Source: Prorocentrum cordatum
Lineage: Eukaryota > Sar > Dinophyceae > Prorocentrales > Prorocentraceae
DNA: 25,000 bases
Assembly (NCBI GenBank): GCA_963575745.1
Contig: CAUYUJ010001392.1
Span: forward strand, 559,763 to 584,762
Direction: 5' to 3'
Below the pieces are notes generated by a model, which was not told the origin of the DNA, searched no databases, and saw only the letters and a program-made list of their open reading frames with translations. How positions within the stretch are numbered: position 1 is the stretch's first letter; the number at the start of each line of letters is the position of its first letter. Shown one piece after another: positions 16,367-25,000 of this stretch. Made by a program: the position numbers and the translations under genes.

Positions 16367-17379
16367 CCAGGCACAACCAAACAGAGCCGAGACTCAAGCA
16401 GCAAGGAGTATCGGCGTGAACTTTCGCATGTCTGCGCGGATGTTCTTGAGCCCAGACTTCCGAAAGCGTATGCATGTGCTTATGTTGGTTCTGCCCATTT
16501 CTTCGGCAACGACCCAGGACAAGTCTGCCATATCACATCAGCAAAAATTAACACCAGTTTCGCTATCTGCCGCGCCTGTCCAAGGCGCCACTGGACCCTT
16601 GGCTCGAGGGCGTCCAAAAGGGGGGCGTCCAAGAGGGGTGTTAGCGAATCATGCCCCGAGGCATGTGCACGGACGAGGGAGGGGCCAGAGAGCGCAGAGA
16701 AAGAAGAACAGAGGCCTATGAAATCAGCGAACCCGCAGCCCTCCCGGGCGTGTGAAATACTCGTCCCTCCCCTGGACTGGCCGCGACCCAGACTTTTTGC
16801 GCCGATGTCTCCTGTGGACAAGGGAAAAAAACCCAAATCTAGCAGGGTCCCCACAGCGGGGTTATCCACCCCTCTCGCCCTCCCGGTTCAGGTTCCCCGG
16901 GGATGCGCGGCCGAGCACCTACCCCTTCGGCCCGCATCCCCCCTATGGGCCCCACTTCCCATATGAACAATGGAGATGCTTGCCCTCCCCCCCGCGCTTA
17001 AGCCCGCCCCCCCTCCCCCACCACCCAGCACCCAGCACCCCCCGTCCCCACCAGCAACCCCCCCCCCCTCCCCACCAGCCTGGCCCCCTTCGACGCTACG
17101 AGAACTCTGCCACAACGTGCAGCTTCCCGCGAAGCGGCGGGACCCGTGTCAGTGGCATTTGCGCCTGGGTCCCCAAGGGGTCGGCGGTGCGGCTTAAGCC
17201 CAGGAGTCCACGTCTGGAGGTGATGTGCTAAGCGACAACGTTTTCTGGCGAACAACGTACCGCACCGTGTCCAGTGTATCCAAGAATACAGAATTTCTAC
17301 ATGTTGCAGCCTCTTTCATTATTACGTCTCCCCCCCTACTCCCCCCCTGGAGTCGCGCCACATCGGCGGACCAAGATGG
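16367..17379. other. Intergenic; possible short coding-like patch
   Basis: At 16405-16600 the GC content drops and plus-strand frames have ordinary composition (for example ELSHVCADVLEPRLPKAYAC and HFFGNDPGQVCHITSAKINT in one frame). I recognise no family, so an exon is only a possibility. The rest holds C-rich runs (16985-17090) and the word GGGGGCGTCCAAGAGGGG. Nothing else could be assigned. Confidence 0.35.
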
Positions 17380-17965
17380 CAAACCCCGCTTTGGGGCCCC
17401 AAGGCGTACCGAGCCTCTGCGGCCTCCTGGAGGACCAAGAAGGCCTCACTACGGCGGAATGCAGCTTCCCGAAGGCCCAAGACGGCCCAAAGACGGCCCA
17501 AGATGGCCCCGAGGGGGCCCAAGAGGCTCCGAGGACGGCCCCAGAGGGCCACCCAGGAGCACCTCCAGACCTATGGGGTCTGCAGTGTGCTCGAGTTCTC
17601 GCCTTGTCGATTCTGAGAGGCCCACGACAACCCAAACAGCCTCCAAGATGGCCCCGAAGGCCTCCAAGAGGGCCCCAAAACGGCCCAAGAGGCCAAAAGA
17701 TGGCCCACAGAGGTCCCAAGAAGGCTCAAGAGGCCCCCAGGACAGCCCAAGCGGACCCCAACAGAGCCACGCAAGACATCCCCGAGAGGCCCCCGATACG
17801 GCCTCCGAAGGGGCCAGACGGCGCAAGAGCGCCCCAAGACAGCACAAGAGGCGCCCAAGAGGCCCCAAGAGGCCCTAAAGGGGCCCCCAAGAGGCTCCTA
17901 GGGGCCCCCAAGAAGCCTCCAAAACGCTCTTGAGAAGGCCCCAAACGGCCCAGAAAAACCACAAA
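17380..17965 (+). repeat. Degenerate GGCCC/AAGA repeat, block B
   Basis: The longest block: GGCCCAAGACGGCCCAAAG, GAGGCCCCAAGAGGCCC and CCCCCAAGAGGC phrases every 10-20 bp for nearly 600 bp. The minus-strand frames of the GPLGALLGPSWG type are artefacts of the repeat. Confidence 0.8.
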
Positions 17966-18560
17966 GAGGCCCGCGGAATTGTATACGAATGGCGTGTTGG
18001 CGCGTCATTGCTATGTTCATCGGAATTAGAATTTGGCGGTGTTTTATGATGACACGCGGTAGAAACTCATTATCTTTGTGGACATTCGCACGCTCGTCCA
18101 GGGCGAGCAGAACAACACGGCAGAGCTTCTCGGCAGACGAGCAAGGCAAAGCCACCCGACACCCAGTCTTAACGTGCTCTGGACGTGCACCCCGGCGAAA
18201 CGAGAGGATTCTGAGGAGACCGCGTCACGGCCCCAGCCGTGATATCCACACACACGCACACCACACACACACACACCTCTAGGGCATCACCCCCTCTTGG
18301 CCGCCCCCGATATGCATCTGCTTTGGTGTGATGTTTCTGGTTGTGCTGCCCCATTTGTCAACATCTGCTGTGCGTTTGCCTGGCTGTTCCGATACCCCCC
18401 GTGGGCGCTGCGGAGGCCGAGCGGCCGCAGCCATCGTCGCGCGGTGTGTCCACCATGCCACGCCAGGTGCCCAGGCAGCACATTCGCCTCGAGTCTGAGC
18501 CACAAGTTGCAAAGAGAAGCCGAAGAGCAGAACTGAGTGTAGCGTGACCTGATAGAGGGG
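17966..18560. other. Intergenic with a (CA)n tract
   Basis: A short CACACA microsatellite lies at 18249-18277. To its left a minus-strand frame (18155-17960) contains the ordinary-looking segment LLALDERANVHKDNEFLPRV, with no recognised family. It runs straight into the GGCCC repeat block. Nothing else was found. Confidence 0.4.
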
Positions 18561-19389
18561 CGCTGGCAGATGGCAGCGTGGCAAAGCGACGAAACGACAA
18601 GAGAGATACGGGAGATGACGGGACGACAACCGCTGGCGGATGCTGGACGGGGCGAGTGGCGGCCACAGGCCACGACCCACCAGACCGCCGGCGTTTGGAC
18701 TTCGGGCCGGCATGCAGGGGGAGGCGACTGGTCACGGGGCGCAGGTCCCGAGCGGCGAACATATCCGTATCCGCGACCTCGCGCTCGGCACTCCGAGGCG
18801 CGGTCCCGCGGATGCGCGGTCGCACGGGCACGTTCCGCACGGGGCGTCCGCGAAAAAACGCCCCGCATCCGCGAGGTCGCGGCTCAGGGGCCCGGCGGAT
18901 GCGGACATGTGTTTCGCCCACGAGAGCATGGCGCACGAGGCGCAGGCGAGGCACGAGGCGCAGGCGGCGGCGAGGCAGACTTGGCTGCACCAGCGATACA
19001 GCTAAACGGTGGCACCGAGAAGCGAATTGGCCAGCGTGCAGGCAGGGAGGCGAAAGGCAAAGAGGCAACAGGGCGTCGGGCAACGGACGTCCGCAACCAA
19101 ATGCACACTGGGGGCCGGTGGGCCTCGCGCCACTGGCCCCAGCGAGGGTGCCAAAGGCTGCTGGGCGCCAGGTTTTGAACTGCCATAGGCGTACCGACAG
19201 GGACGAGAGACCATACGACGGACTGCCAGGCCACGACACGGCCACTTGCAATCGGGTCACACGCCTGGAACAACGCGGCGACCTACTTCTGCCACTAAGC
19301 CGCGACCATGCCGTAAACACTGTCCGCAAGTCCCTTCGAATTCTCTGTCTTGAATATCCCAGACACGCTTTCAAGAACCCGAGGCCTCA
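18561..19389. other. GC-rich stretch without a recognised gene; internal hairpin
   Basis: Frames of 338-350 codons on both strands overlap each other and are Arg/Pro/Ser-rich without domains. I treat them as chance in GC-rich DNA. CCGTATCCGCGACCTCGCG (about 18767-18785) pairs with CGCGAGGTCGCGG and CGGATGCGGACATG (about 18868-18909), so 18762-18909 could fold into a branched hairpin. Confidence 0.45.
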
Positions 19390-20330
19390 ATCGCCAGAGT
19401 TTCGGGGTATTGCGGTGCGACGCCCAGGGCGCCCCCGGGGGCCCAACACGGGCCAAGACTCTCCTCAGAGGGCTCCAGGCCAGCCCACGAGGCCCCGATA
19501 CTGCCCAAGAGCGCTCCGAGACGACCCAAGACGGCTTCCGGGTGCTTACGAGGTCTACAAGACGCACCAAGAGCCCCCCAAGATAATCCAAGAGGGCCCC
19601 AAGGATCCCGAATCACGGGTTTCTAATTGAGCTGCACTACTGCGATGAGTTCTTAAATACATAGAAAACTGATATGGTTTGAGATCAGGCCTGGTGGGGC
19701 AACTCTGTCCAGAGCGCACCCGCAAGGCCCAAGACGGCCCCAGAATCCCCGAAGAAGGCCACAAGACTGACCAAGAGGGGCTCAAGAGGCCCTTCAAACG
19801 GCCCAAGAAGGCGCCAGGTCTCCGAGCGATCGGTCCAAAACGCTCCAGATAGCCTCCAGACGGACCAAAATGCCTCCGAGATACCACAACACTTCCAAGA
19901 AAGAGCTCAACCGAAGGAAAAAAACATTTCTAGCATATGCGGCTTCGCGGTCTTCACGGCGCCCACGACGGTCTAAGAGGTTGCAGGACGCCCATGACCT
20001 CCAAGAGGCCGGAATCCAGGGCTTTCCTGGATGCTGAAATCGTTTTCGCCTCGTCGGACTTGGACACTCCTGGACACTCCATGATAGGACCCAAGATTGC
20101 CCCAAGACTCCCCAAAGGCAGCCGAGAGACCTGCGCGACGGCCCAGGAGGCCCCCAAGACGGCCCCAAGACGGCTCTAAGACGGACTCCGAACGCCCAAA
20201 GTGGGACCCACCCGAGGGCCCCCAACAGGCCACTAAGAGACCCCCAAAGGCCCCCAAGAGGTCCCCAAGAGGCCTTCCGAGTTCCTCAAGGAGGTCCCCC
20301 AAGAGGGCCTCAAGAGGCCGCATCTTATTA
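19390..20330 (+). repeat. Degenerate GGCCC/AAGA repeat, blocks C-E
   Basis: Three sub-blocks (about 19390-19620, 19700-19890, 19960-20330) of CCCAAGACGGC, CCAAGAGGCCC-type phrases, separated by AT-richer non-repeat sequence (TTTCTAATTGAGC at 19620, AAAAAAACATTTCTAGC at 19917). The spacing suggests successive units of a larger element. The block ends at the edge of the copia relic. Confidence 0.75.
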
Positions 20331-20823
20331 TTTATCGTCCCCCGTTTTGAAAATATGATAGGATCCTTTTTGCCATGGAGGAAAATAGAACTCGATCCAA
20401 GTGGCGTCGGGCAACGCACGCACAACCGTGAAACAGATGAATTCCCTGAAGAGAGAAGGCAACAAGACAAATCAAGGACGGCAGCGTAAGGCTTCGAGAC
20501 CTGATCACCCAGTCGTGAGATTGTGATATACAATACAAACGAAGTATCGGGAAAGTTCGAATCCAGTATACATTGCATCGACGCTCGGACTCCACCCTCG
20601 CGAGTCCAGGCACGACTCTACAGAACTAATACTAATACTCGTAGAAAACTGGTGCAAGCAAAAGGCGACTATGACTTGGGCGCAAACATGCAGGGGTGTC
20701 CTAAGGCACGGTACACGGTTTTCAATGTCGCGAATCATCCGGTCATGCCAAAAGATGAACATATCATGTAGCGCATGCTGCAAATCGCGTAGACGAACAC
20801 CTGGGAGTCAACTGATCCTCGGC

Positions 20824-21282
20824 TCAAGTCCCAGCAAAGCAGCACCCGAGGTAACCTGGATATGGATTCACCTGACACCCCGCAGCGGGTGCCAGCTCGT
20901 GCATCACATCAACGAAATGTTGGCAAGCACTACGCATATGCATGAAATTATCATCCCTGCTCATGTATTTACTTAGAGCATCAGCGAGATTCACTCCCGA
21001 CAGAATCACTCTGATAGTTCCTCAATGGCAACGGCGGCACCCGCATCGCTCTTCAACGGATAACCACAATCAACTTCACAATCCTTGAGAAAGTGCAGTC
21101 CCAACGCGAACGAGGCACCTGAAATCATTCCCTGCTACTCCCCAACCACGCCCCGAATAGACCTCCACAAGTTTATGAGGTGCGACTACCACATCACAGA
21201 ATCTCCACTTGTACATTCTCGTGCAGCCTACGTAATCGGTGTCGGTCCACACAGTTACCTCCATAGGTCGTTCTTGATACAC
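20824..21282 (-). pseudogene. Copia RNase H remnant
   Basis: In one frame (21282-21076) MEVTVWTDTDYVGCTR carries the typical first catalytic Asp region of copia RNase H. A shifted frame gives FLKDCEVDCGYPLKSDAGAA (about 21010-21080). A third gives LSGVNLADALSKYMS (about 20960-21005), the usual C-terminal signature. About 25 residues normally found between the last two are missing, and the frame changes there, so a deletion is likely. Downstream of LADALSKYMS the frame runs to a stop at 20824. Confidence 0.8.
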
Positions 21283-21329
21283 TTACTGGTACCGACACCT
21301 GTCGCGGTCCTTGACGCGCTTCCCTAATG

Positions 21330-21995
21330 TCAGACTTTCCTATGCGCATCGGGTTGGCGCTGCAAAAGAACGCGCAAGCTCCTCGATTGAAAACTGCATT
21401 TGCGAACAGCCCTGCGCTGGATAGCTTGCCTGGGCTACTACAGCTCAGCAGTCCTTAACTCCATGACTCGAGAGGGGCTGCTCATCTTCCTCTGCGCAAG
21501 TTTTCTTTTTCACCTGGCATCAGACACCTAACTCTCTCTGCCCTGGGCCTACTTTTCCTGGCGCAATCTCAGCATTCCCTTAGTCCACCCCATGTCATCG
21601 CCAACCCCCGCCCATTCCACGTTTCGGTTAGGAAGTCTGACCGACCTAAAAAAATTGGCAATGCTCCGAAACTGCCCCTGACTAAAACTTCGAGCTCCCT
21701 CTCGATTTCTCATTCGACCAACCAAGCTCAACATCAGTACACAATCGGAAAAATCGCCCCCACGCACCGCGGGTCAGATTCGCCGCGCCACATGTCCAAG
21801 CACATGGATATGCCTTCCCGTTTTCAAGAATGACCGCACAAGCGAAATCCAGACCACAAAATTCCCAGCTGCCCGCGGCGGCCGGGGAGACGAACATCGA
21901 CTGCAAAATCTTCCAAGCGCGCCCAGTTCACGACCTTTGACGGGCAACCTGATGCACGCGATCGTTTCGGCATCGGCGTAGAAAGCTCGGACTTC
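21330..21995 (-). pseudogene. Copia reverse transcriptase remnant
   Basis: Reading the minus strand: RAFYADAETIACIRLP (about 21941-21990), AAGSWEF (about 21860), GKAYPCAW (about 21800), the catalytic box seen as VRGGDF (21750-21767), RLPNRNVEWAG (about 21613-21645), VKKKTCAEEDEQPLSS, AVVAQASYPAQG and QFSIEELARSFAAPT (about 21350-21400). These follow the order of copia reverse transcriptase. In the catalytic box the usual pair of Asp is reduced to one. Several stops and frame changes confirm decay. Confidence 0.8.
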
Positions 21996-23860
21996 TTGAA
22001 TTGCTGCGCCTACTCCGCCCGAGCTTGTTACGCGAGTTCTGAATCGAGCTCACTCCCTGATATGTCGACCCTTGCACGTACTTGACGATCTTCGCGGTGA
22101 ACCACGCACATGCTCTCACATGCTCTGCCTGGTCACTGGCTGTACTGCAACAGCGCGCCCACATGCCTCGCAGGCCCCTGGAATTCTCAACCAGCCCTGG
22201 TGGCGACACGCTCCAAGAATCCACTGGCGCGGCTGGGCGCCCTGCGCAGACCGCCCGGCGAATCGAATGGCAATTTCGTACGCTACCCCTTCTGAAGTCT
22301 CTCCTCTGCTCCTTTCCCCTCAACCTCACTGGCCACAAGGTCCTCATGTAGTCGGCGGGCGCCAAGTCCTGAGTAACCCTGGGCAGGCGCGAACTCCTCT
22401 GGCCATGAACTTTCTGGAGGCACGAGGCGCGAAGCGCCATGATCTTTGCCCAAGTCACCGCGGGCCCCATTTCCACCTGCATTTCATTCGCACGTGACCC
22501 AATGAATTCCAATCTCTCGCCGGGATCACTCCGATTCGCTTAGGGGCCAAAGACTCTGCCGAAGCACCTCAGTCGGCCGCCAGCAGTCATCTGGAGAACC
22601 AGACCATCGAGTGTAGCCACGAAGTCGGTCTGATATACGTATGATTTCATCTATCAGACCCCTCCAGTGAACTCCTCGACGCTGGCCTGGACGTTTTGCG
22701 CTGAAGACCCTTCCGTCGCATTAACTGTCAGTCCTGAAGCGCGTAAGCTTACTTATGAGCGCCTCATCTCCACTCGCAACTGGACTACTACTCGAATAGC
22801 ACCGATCGCCAGCATACGGTCTTAGGACTGCGCGCCTCAGCATCCTCTGCATTGGCGTCGCCGTCGCGGCCTAGCTTGAGGCTCCTGCCGGATGCCAAAA
22901 GAAGCACAATAAACTGCCCCTTCGTGCGCCAGAAAAATATAGCTCAACCATGAGGCACTGCATTTCGTAATCTAAAATGTCCCTGGTGTTTTCTGGCCCG
23001 AGTTCTAATTGAAAGCTTGCAACCTGCTGAAAGCCGCACACGTTGGGCCCCCCATGAACAGCGGGGCCGCTGCACTCTTGATGACCATCTCGGCGTGGGC
23101 ACGCACTGCTTCACTTGAAGCCCCACGGGCCCCCGCATTCATCGCGCGGAGTCAAGTCCATAGCTAATCGCGCATAGGTTCAATTATCGCTGCCACGTCA
23201 GCAACTCGCACTGGCGCGCATCGGAAACGCGCGACTGCACATCGCACCGGCCTCTGCCGCATAACCCCATGGCCCCCTTGACTTCACGAACTGGCCCGAC
23301 GGCGCCCAGATTTGCGCCGAGTAGCCCCCCACTACATCAAGGGCAAAACCCACCACGTTTTCAGCCAGCACGTGCCTCATCGGGGTCCATGTCGCCCCGT
23401 TCTTCGCCATCATTCCCACATTTGCCCCGTTGCGCGTTTTCGCCGTCAGGCCCCTTGCCTTCTCCAGCTCCTGCGCCCTATTATTGCATCTCTTTGTCCT
23501 CGCCCCCTTCAACTCTGACTGCCCCACCCCTCCCACCGCCTCCTGGGCCCTCTGCCATTTTCCTGACTGCCACTGATCTTGGCGGAGTAACGTCGACCAG
23601 GCGCCCGTCGCCATCACCGACAGAGATGACGCGAAACGCAATCCATCCCGTCCGAGTTCCTCGCAGACCCCCTCAATTCCTCAATTTCGCAAGTCTTCCA
23701 ATGTCTTACATGCGTTCGTCTATCATAGCTCAGCCGCGCGGGGGCTCTGACCCCTTCTCTGCCCTTAGGCACATACATTTGGGAAATGGGTTCACGGTGT
23801 CGTCAGATGGCTAGCCCGTCTTGAACGACCTACTCAACGATCAATAAAGTCTTCCTATCC
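21996..23860 (-). other. Interior of the copia relic, not resolved
   Basis: By position this should hold the linker and the N-terminal part of reverse transcriptase. Frames on the minus strand are short and broken. One of them (22512-21928) starts with EFIGSRANEMQVEMGPAVTW and looks protein-like, but I cannot tie it to a domain. No independent gene was recognised on either strand. Confidence 0.4.
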
Positions 23861-23861
23861 A

Positions 23862-24600
23862 TGGCCTTCTGGAAACTGCCAGGCTGACAACAGGTCGTTG
23901 GCGGCGCCTCGTCAGCACTGCACCCTTGACATCCCGGCGCGGACCCCATGGCCGCGCATTCCGAGCACTTCACCGCGAATCCTCGAGCGACTAGCGGACT
24001 GGGCAACTGCAGCTTAAACCCTGATTGGCCCCCACCATCGGCAAGATCACTCTGGCATCAACCCTCATTCAAAACACGCGTGAATCTCGCTGTCATGAGT
24101 AAGCCCGCGATTTGTCGGCTAACCTCATACACCTTCGACTTCCCCCCAACACTTCCACTGGCCCTGGACTCGCGAGACGCGATGACGCCCTCACGAGCGG
24201 CGACGATGAACTCTCGGCACGGCCCATGCATTCCCAGACAAACAACCCCCACCCACCCACCCACCCACATTGCATTGAAGTCGTTGCCCACCGCCTAAAG
24301 CGGAGTCTTCAGGAACGCGATGCATTCGCACAACTTAGGTAACGCATTGTTGAATGTCCAACCCTCGCACCTTCCGCGCGGCGTCCTGCCACAACTGCCC
24401 ATCGTGATCGTGTCGACGAGAGAATACGTAAAAGACACGAATCAAGGCATAACTTCACAATTCGTTTGAAATTCTACGACCGGATTCACTTCCTGCACCA
24501 TGTCGAGGTTGCGCGAAACATAAACAGCTTCCTTGAGCGCCGCACTGGATGGCCCCCCGTCGACTCTGATGACCACTCTTGTGGCCAGCGAATACAATCA
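23862..24600 (-). pseudogene. Copia integrase C-terminal half and Cys-rich linker remnant
   Basis: At about 24440-24585 the minus strand reads VVIRVDGGPSSAALKEAV and NLDMVQEVNPVVEFQTN, then a TGA. This corresponds to the catalytic-core end of dinoflagellate copia integrases. It continues with GRTPRGRCEGWTFNNALPKL, LGMHGPCREFIVAAREGV and KSKVYEVSRQIAGL (24060-24420). The linker motif PGCQGCSADEAPPTTCCQPG lies at about 23880-23935. Stops and one insertion of (ACCC)n interrupt the frame. Confidence 0.75.
24247..24269 (+). repeat. (ACCC)n microsatellite inside the integrase relic
   Basis: Five to six ACCC units (GGGT on the minus strand, a potential G-quadruplex). It replaces conserved residues between the NDFNAMW and LGMHGP segments of the integrase relic, so it arose after the element lost function. 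Confidence 0.85.
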
Positions 24601-25000
24601 CATCACATAGCACCTTGATTGACTACGGACCCACATCCTCTTGGAAAGACTCGACTCCGGTTTAATTTTGTGCCCCCACAATACATCGCGATGATTGGTT
24701 TCCCTCTGCCTTCTCTGCCGCCATCCTCGCCCTCCTCGTCCTCTGAATTCATGGTGACTGGATTTCGACATGGGCCCAAGGGCCCACTTGAAATCAGTAG
24801 ACCAGGTCCGCCATCAGAGCCCCCGGCTCGGAGAAGCCCAAATCTCTCATCGCTGATTCAATCGACTTTTCTCCTCCCCCTCTGGCACGCCATCTTCGGG
24901 CTGCCTATACTCGCATGGCAAACTGCCAATTAACACTTTCCTCGCAAAACGTCGTATTCTGCCCCGTTGCCGAATGCTCGAAGTCGCTGCTGGATCGCCC

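Larger units (their letters stand above)
20350..25000 (-). mobile_element. Decayed Ty1/copia-type LTR retrotransposon, 5' end beyond window
   Basis: Minus-strand remnants occur in Ty1/copia order (integrase, linker, reverse transcriptase, RNase H) from about 24600 to 20824. Frameshifts, stops and deletions run throughout, so no working protein is encoded. The stretch 20350-20820 beyond RNase H would hold the 3' UTR and LTR, but I could not define LTR ends because the second LTR is outside the window. Gag, protease and the first part of integrase should lie beyond 25000. The right boundary is open. Confidence 0.75.

Noticed and set aside
17322-17962. Minus-strand GLLGASWGPLG-type proteins
   Set aside because: They come directly from the GGCCC/AAGA repeat and occur in several frames at once.
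18358-19630. Overlapping frames of 338 and 350 codons on opposite strands
   Set aside because: Both are Arg-rich without recognisable domains; stop-poor GC-rich sequence is sufficient.
20552-20566. AAGTTCGAATCC, resembling a tRNA T-loop / B box
   Set aside because: No acceptor, D or anticodon arms can be drawn at the right distances.

Overview
The window looks like nuclear DNA of a dinoflagellate (inference). It is GC-rich, gene-poor and full of simple repeats. It carries one gene split by transposon-like introns with inverted ends, and a decayed Ty1/copia pol of the diverged type common in dinoflagellates, whose reverse transcriptase carries a V-H-G-D-D-F-like motif. The species cannot be fixed from the sequence. 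There is no bacterial or organellar signal and no convincing RNA gene.

Layout. 1-3900: repeat DNA made of TCC tracts, an AT-rich degenerate trinucleotide block, a 101-bp tandem repeat and a roughly 200-bp dispersed module. 3913-5370 (minus strand): the one confident gene, a SAMTOR/BMT2-family protein in at least three exons. Its second intron is a small element with 20-bp terminal inverted repeats flanked by a 5-bp target duplication. Its first intron holds another inverted-repeat element. 5402-8990: a TA/TG microsatellite, an inverted repeat, a long CAA tract, a roughly 50-60 bp tandem array, a 21-bp minisatellite and a strong hairpin. 8995-9480 and 17380-20330: blocks of a degenerate purine/GGCCC repeat. 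9838-16000: GGA and TCC tracts, further copies of the module seen at 3081, roughly 80-bp arrays, and a minus-strand open frame at 10320-10788 interrupted by one stop. 16173-16366: a foldback element. 20350-25000: the minus-strand copia relic, with RNase H, reverse transcriptase, a Cys-rich linker and integrase remnants in the expected order.

Most long open frames here are artefacts of trinucleotide or 21-bp repeats and are not annotated as genes. The most interesting observations are the introner-type intron of the SAMTOR gene, whose removal restores a conserved protein segment but needs unusual splice ends, and a composite repeat (TCC, AT-rich, TCC, GTCGCACCCCGA, module, TCC) that occurs twice in the same order 11 kb apart.
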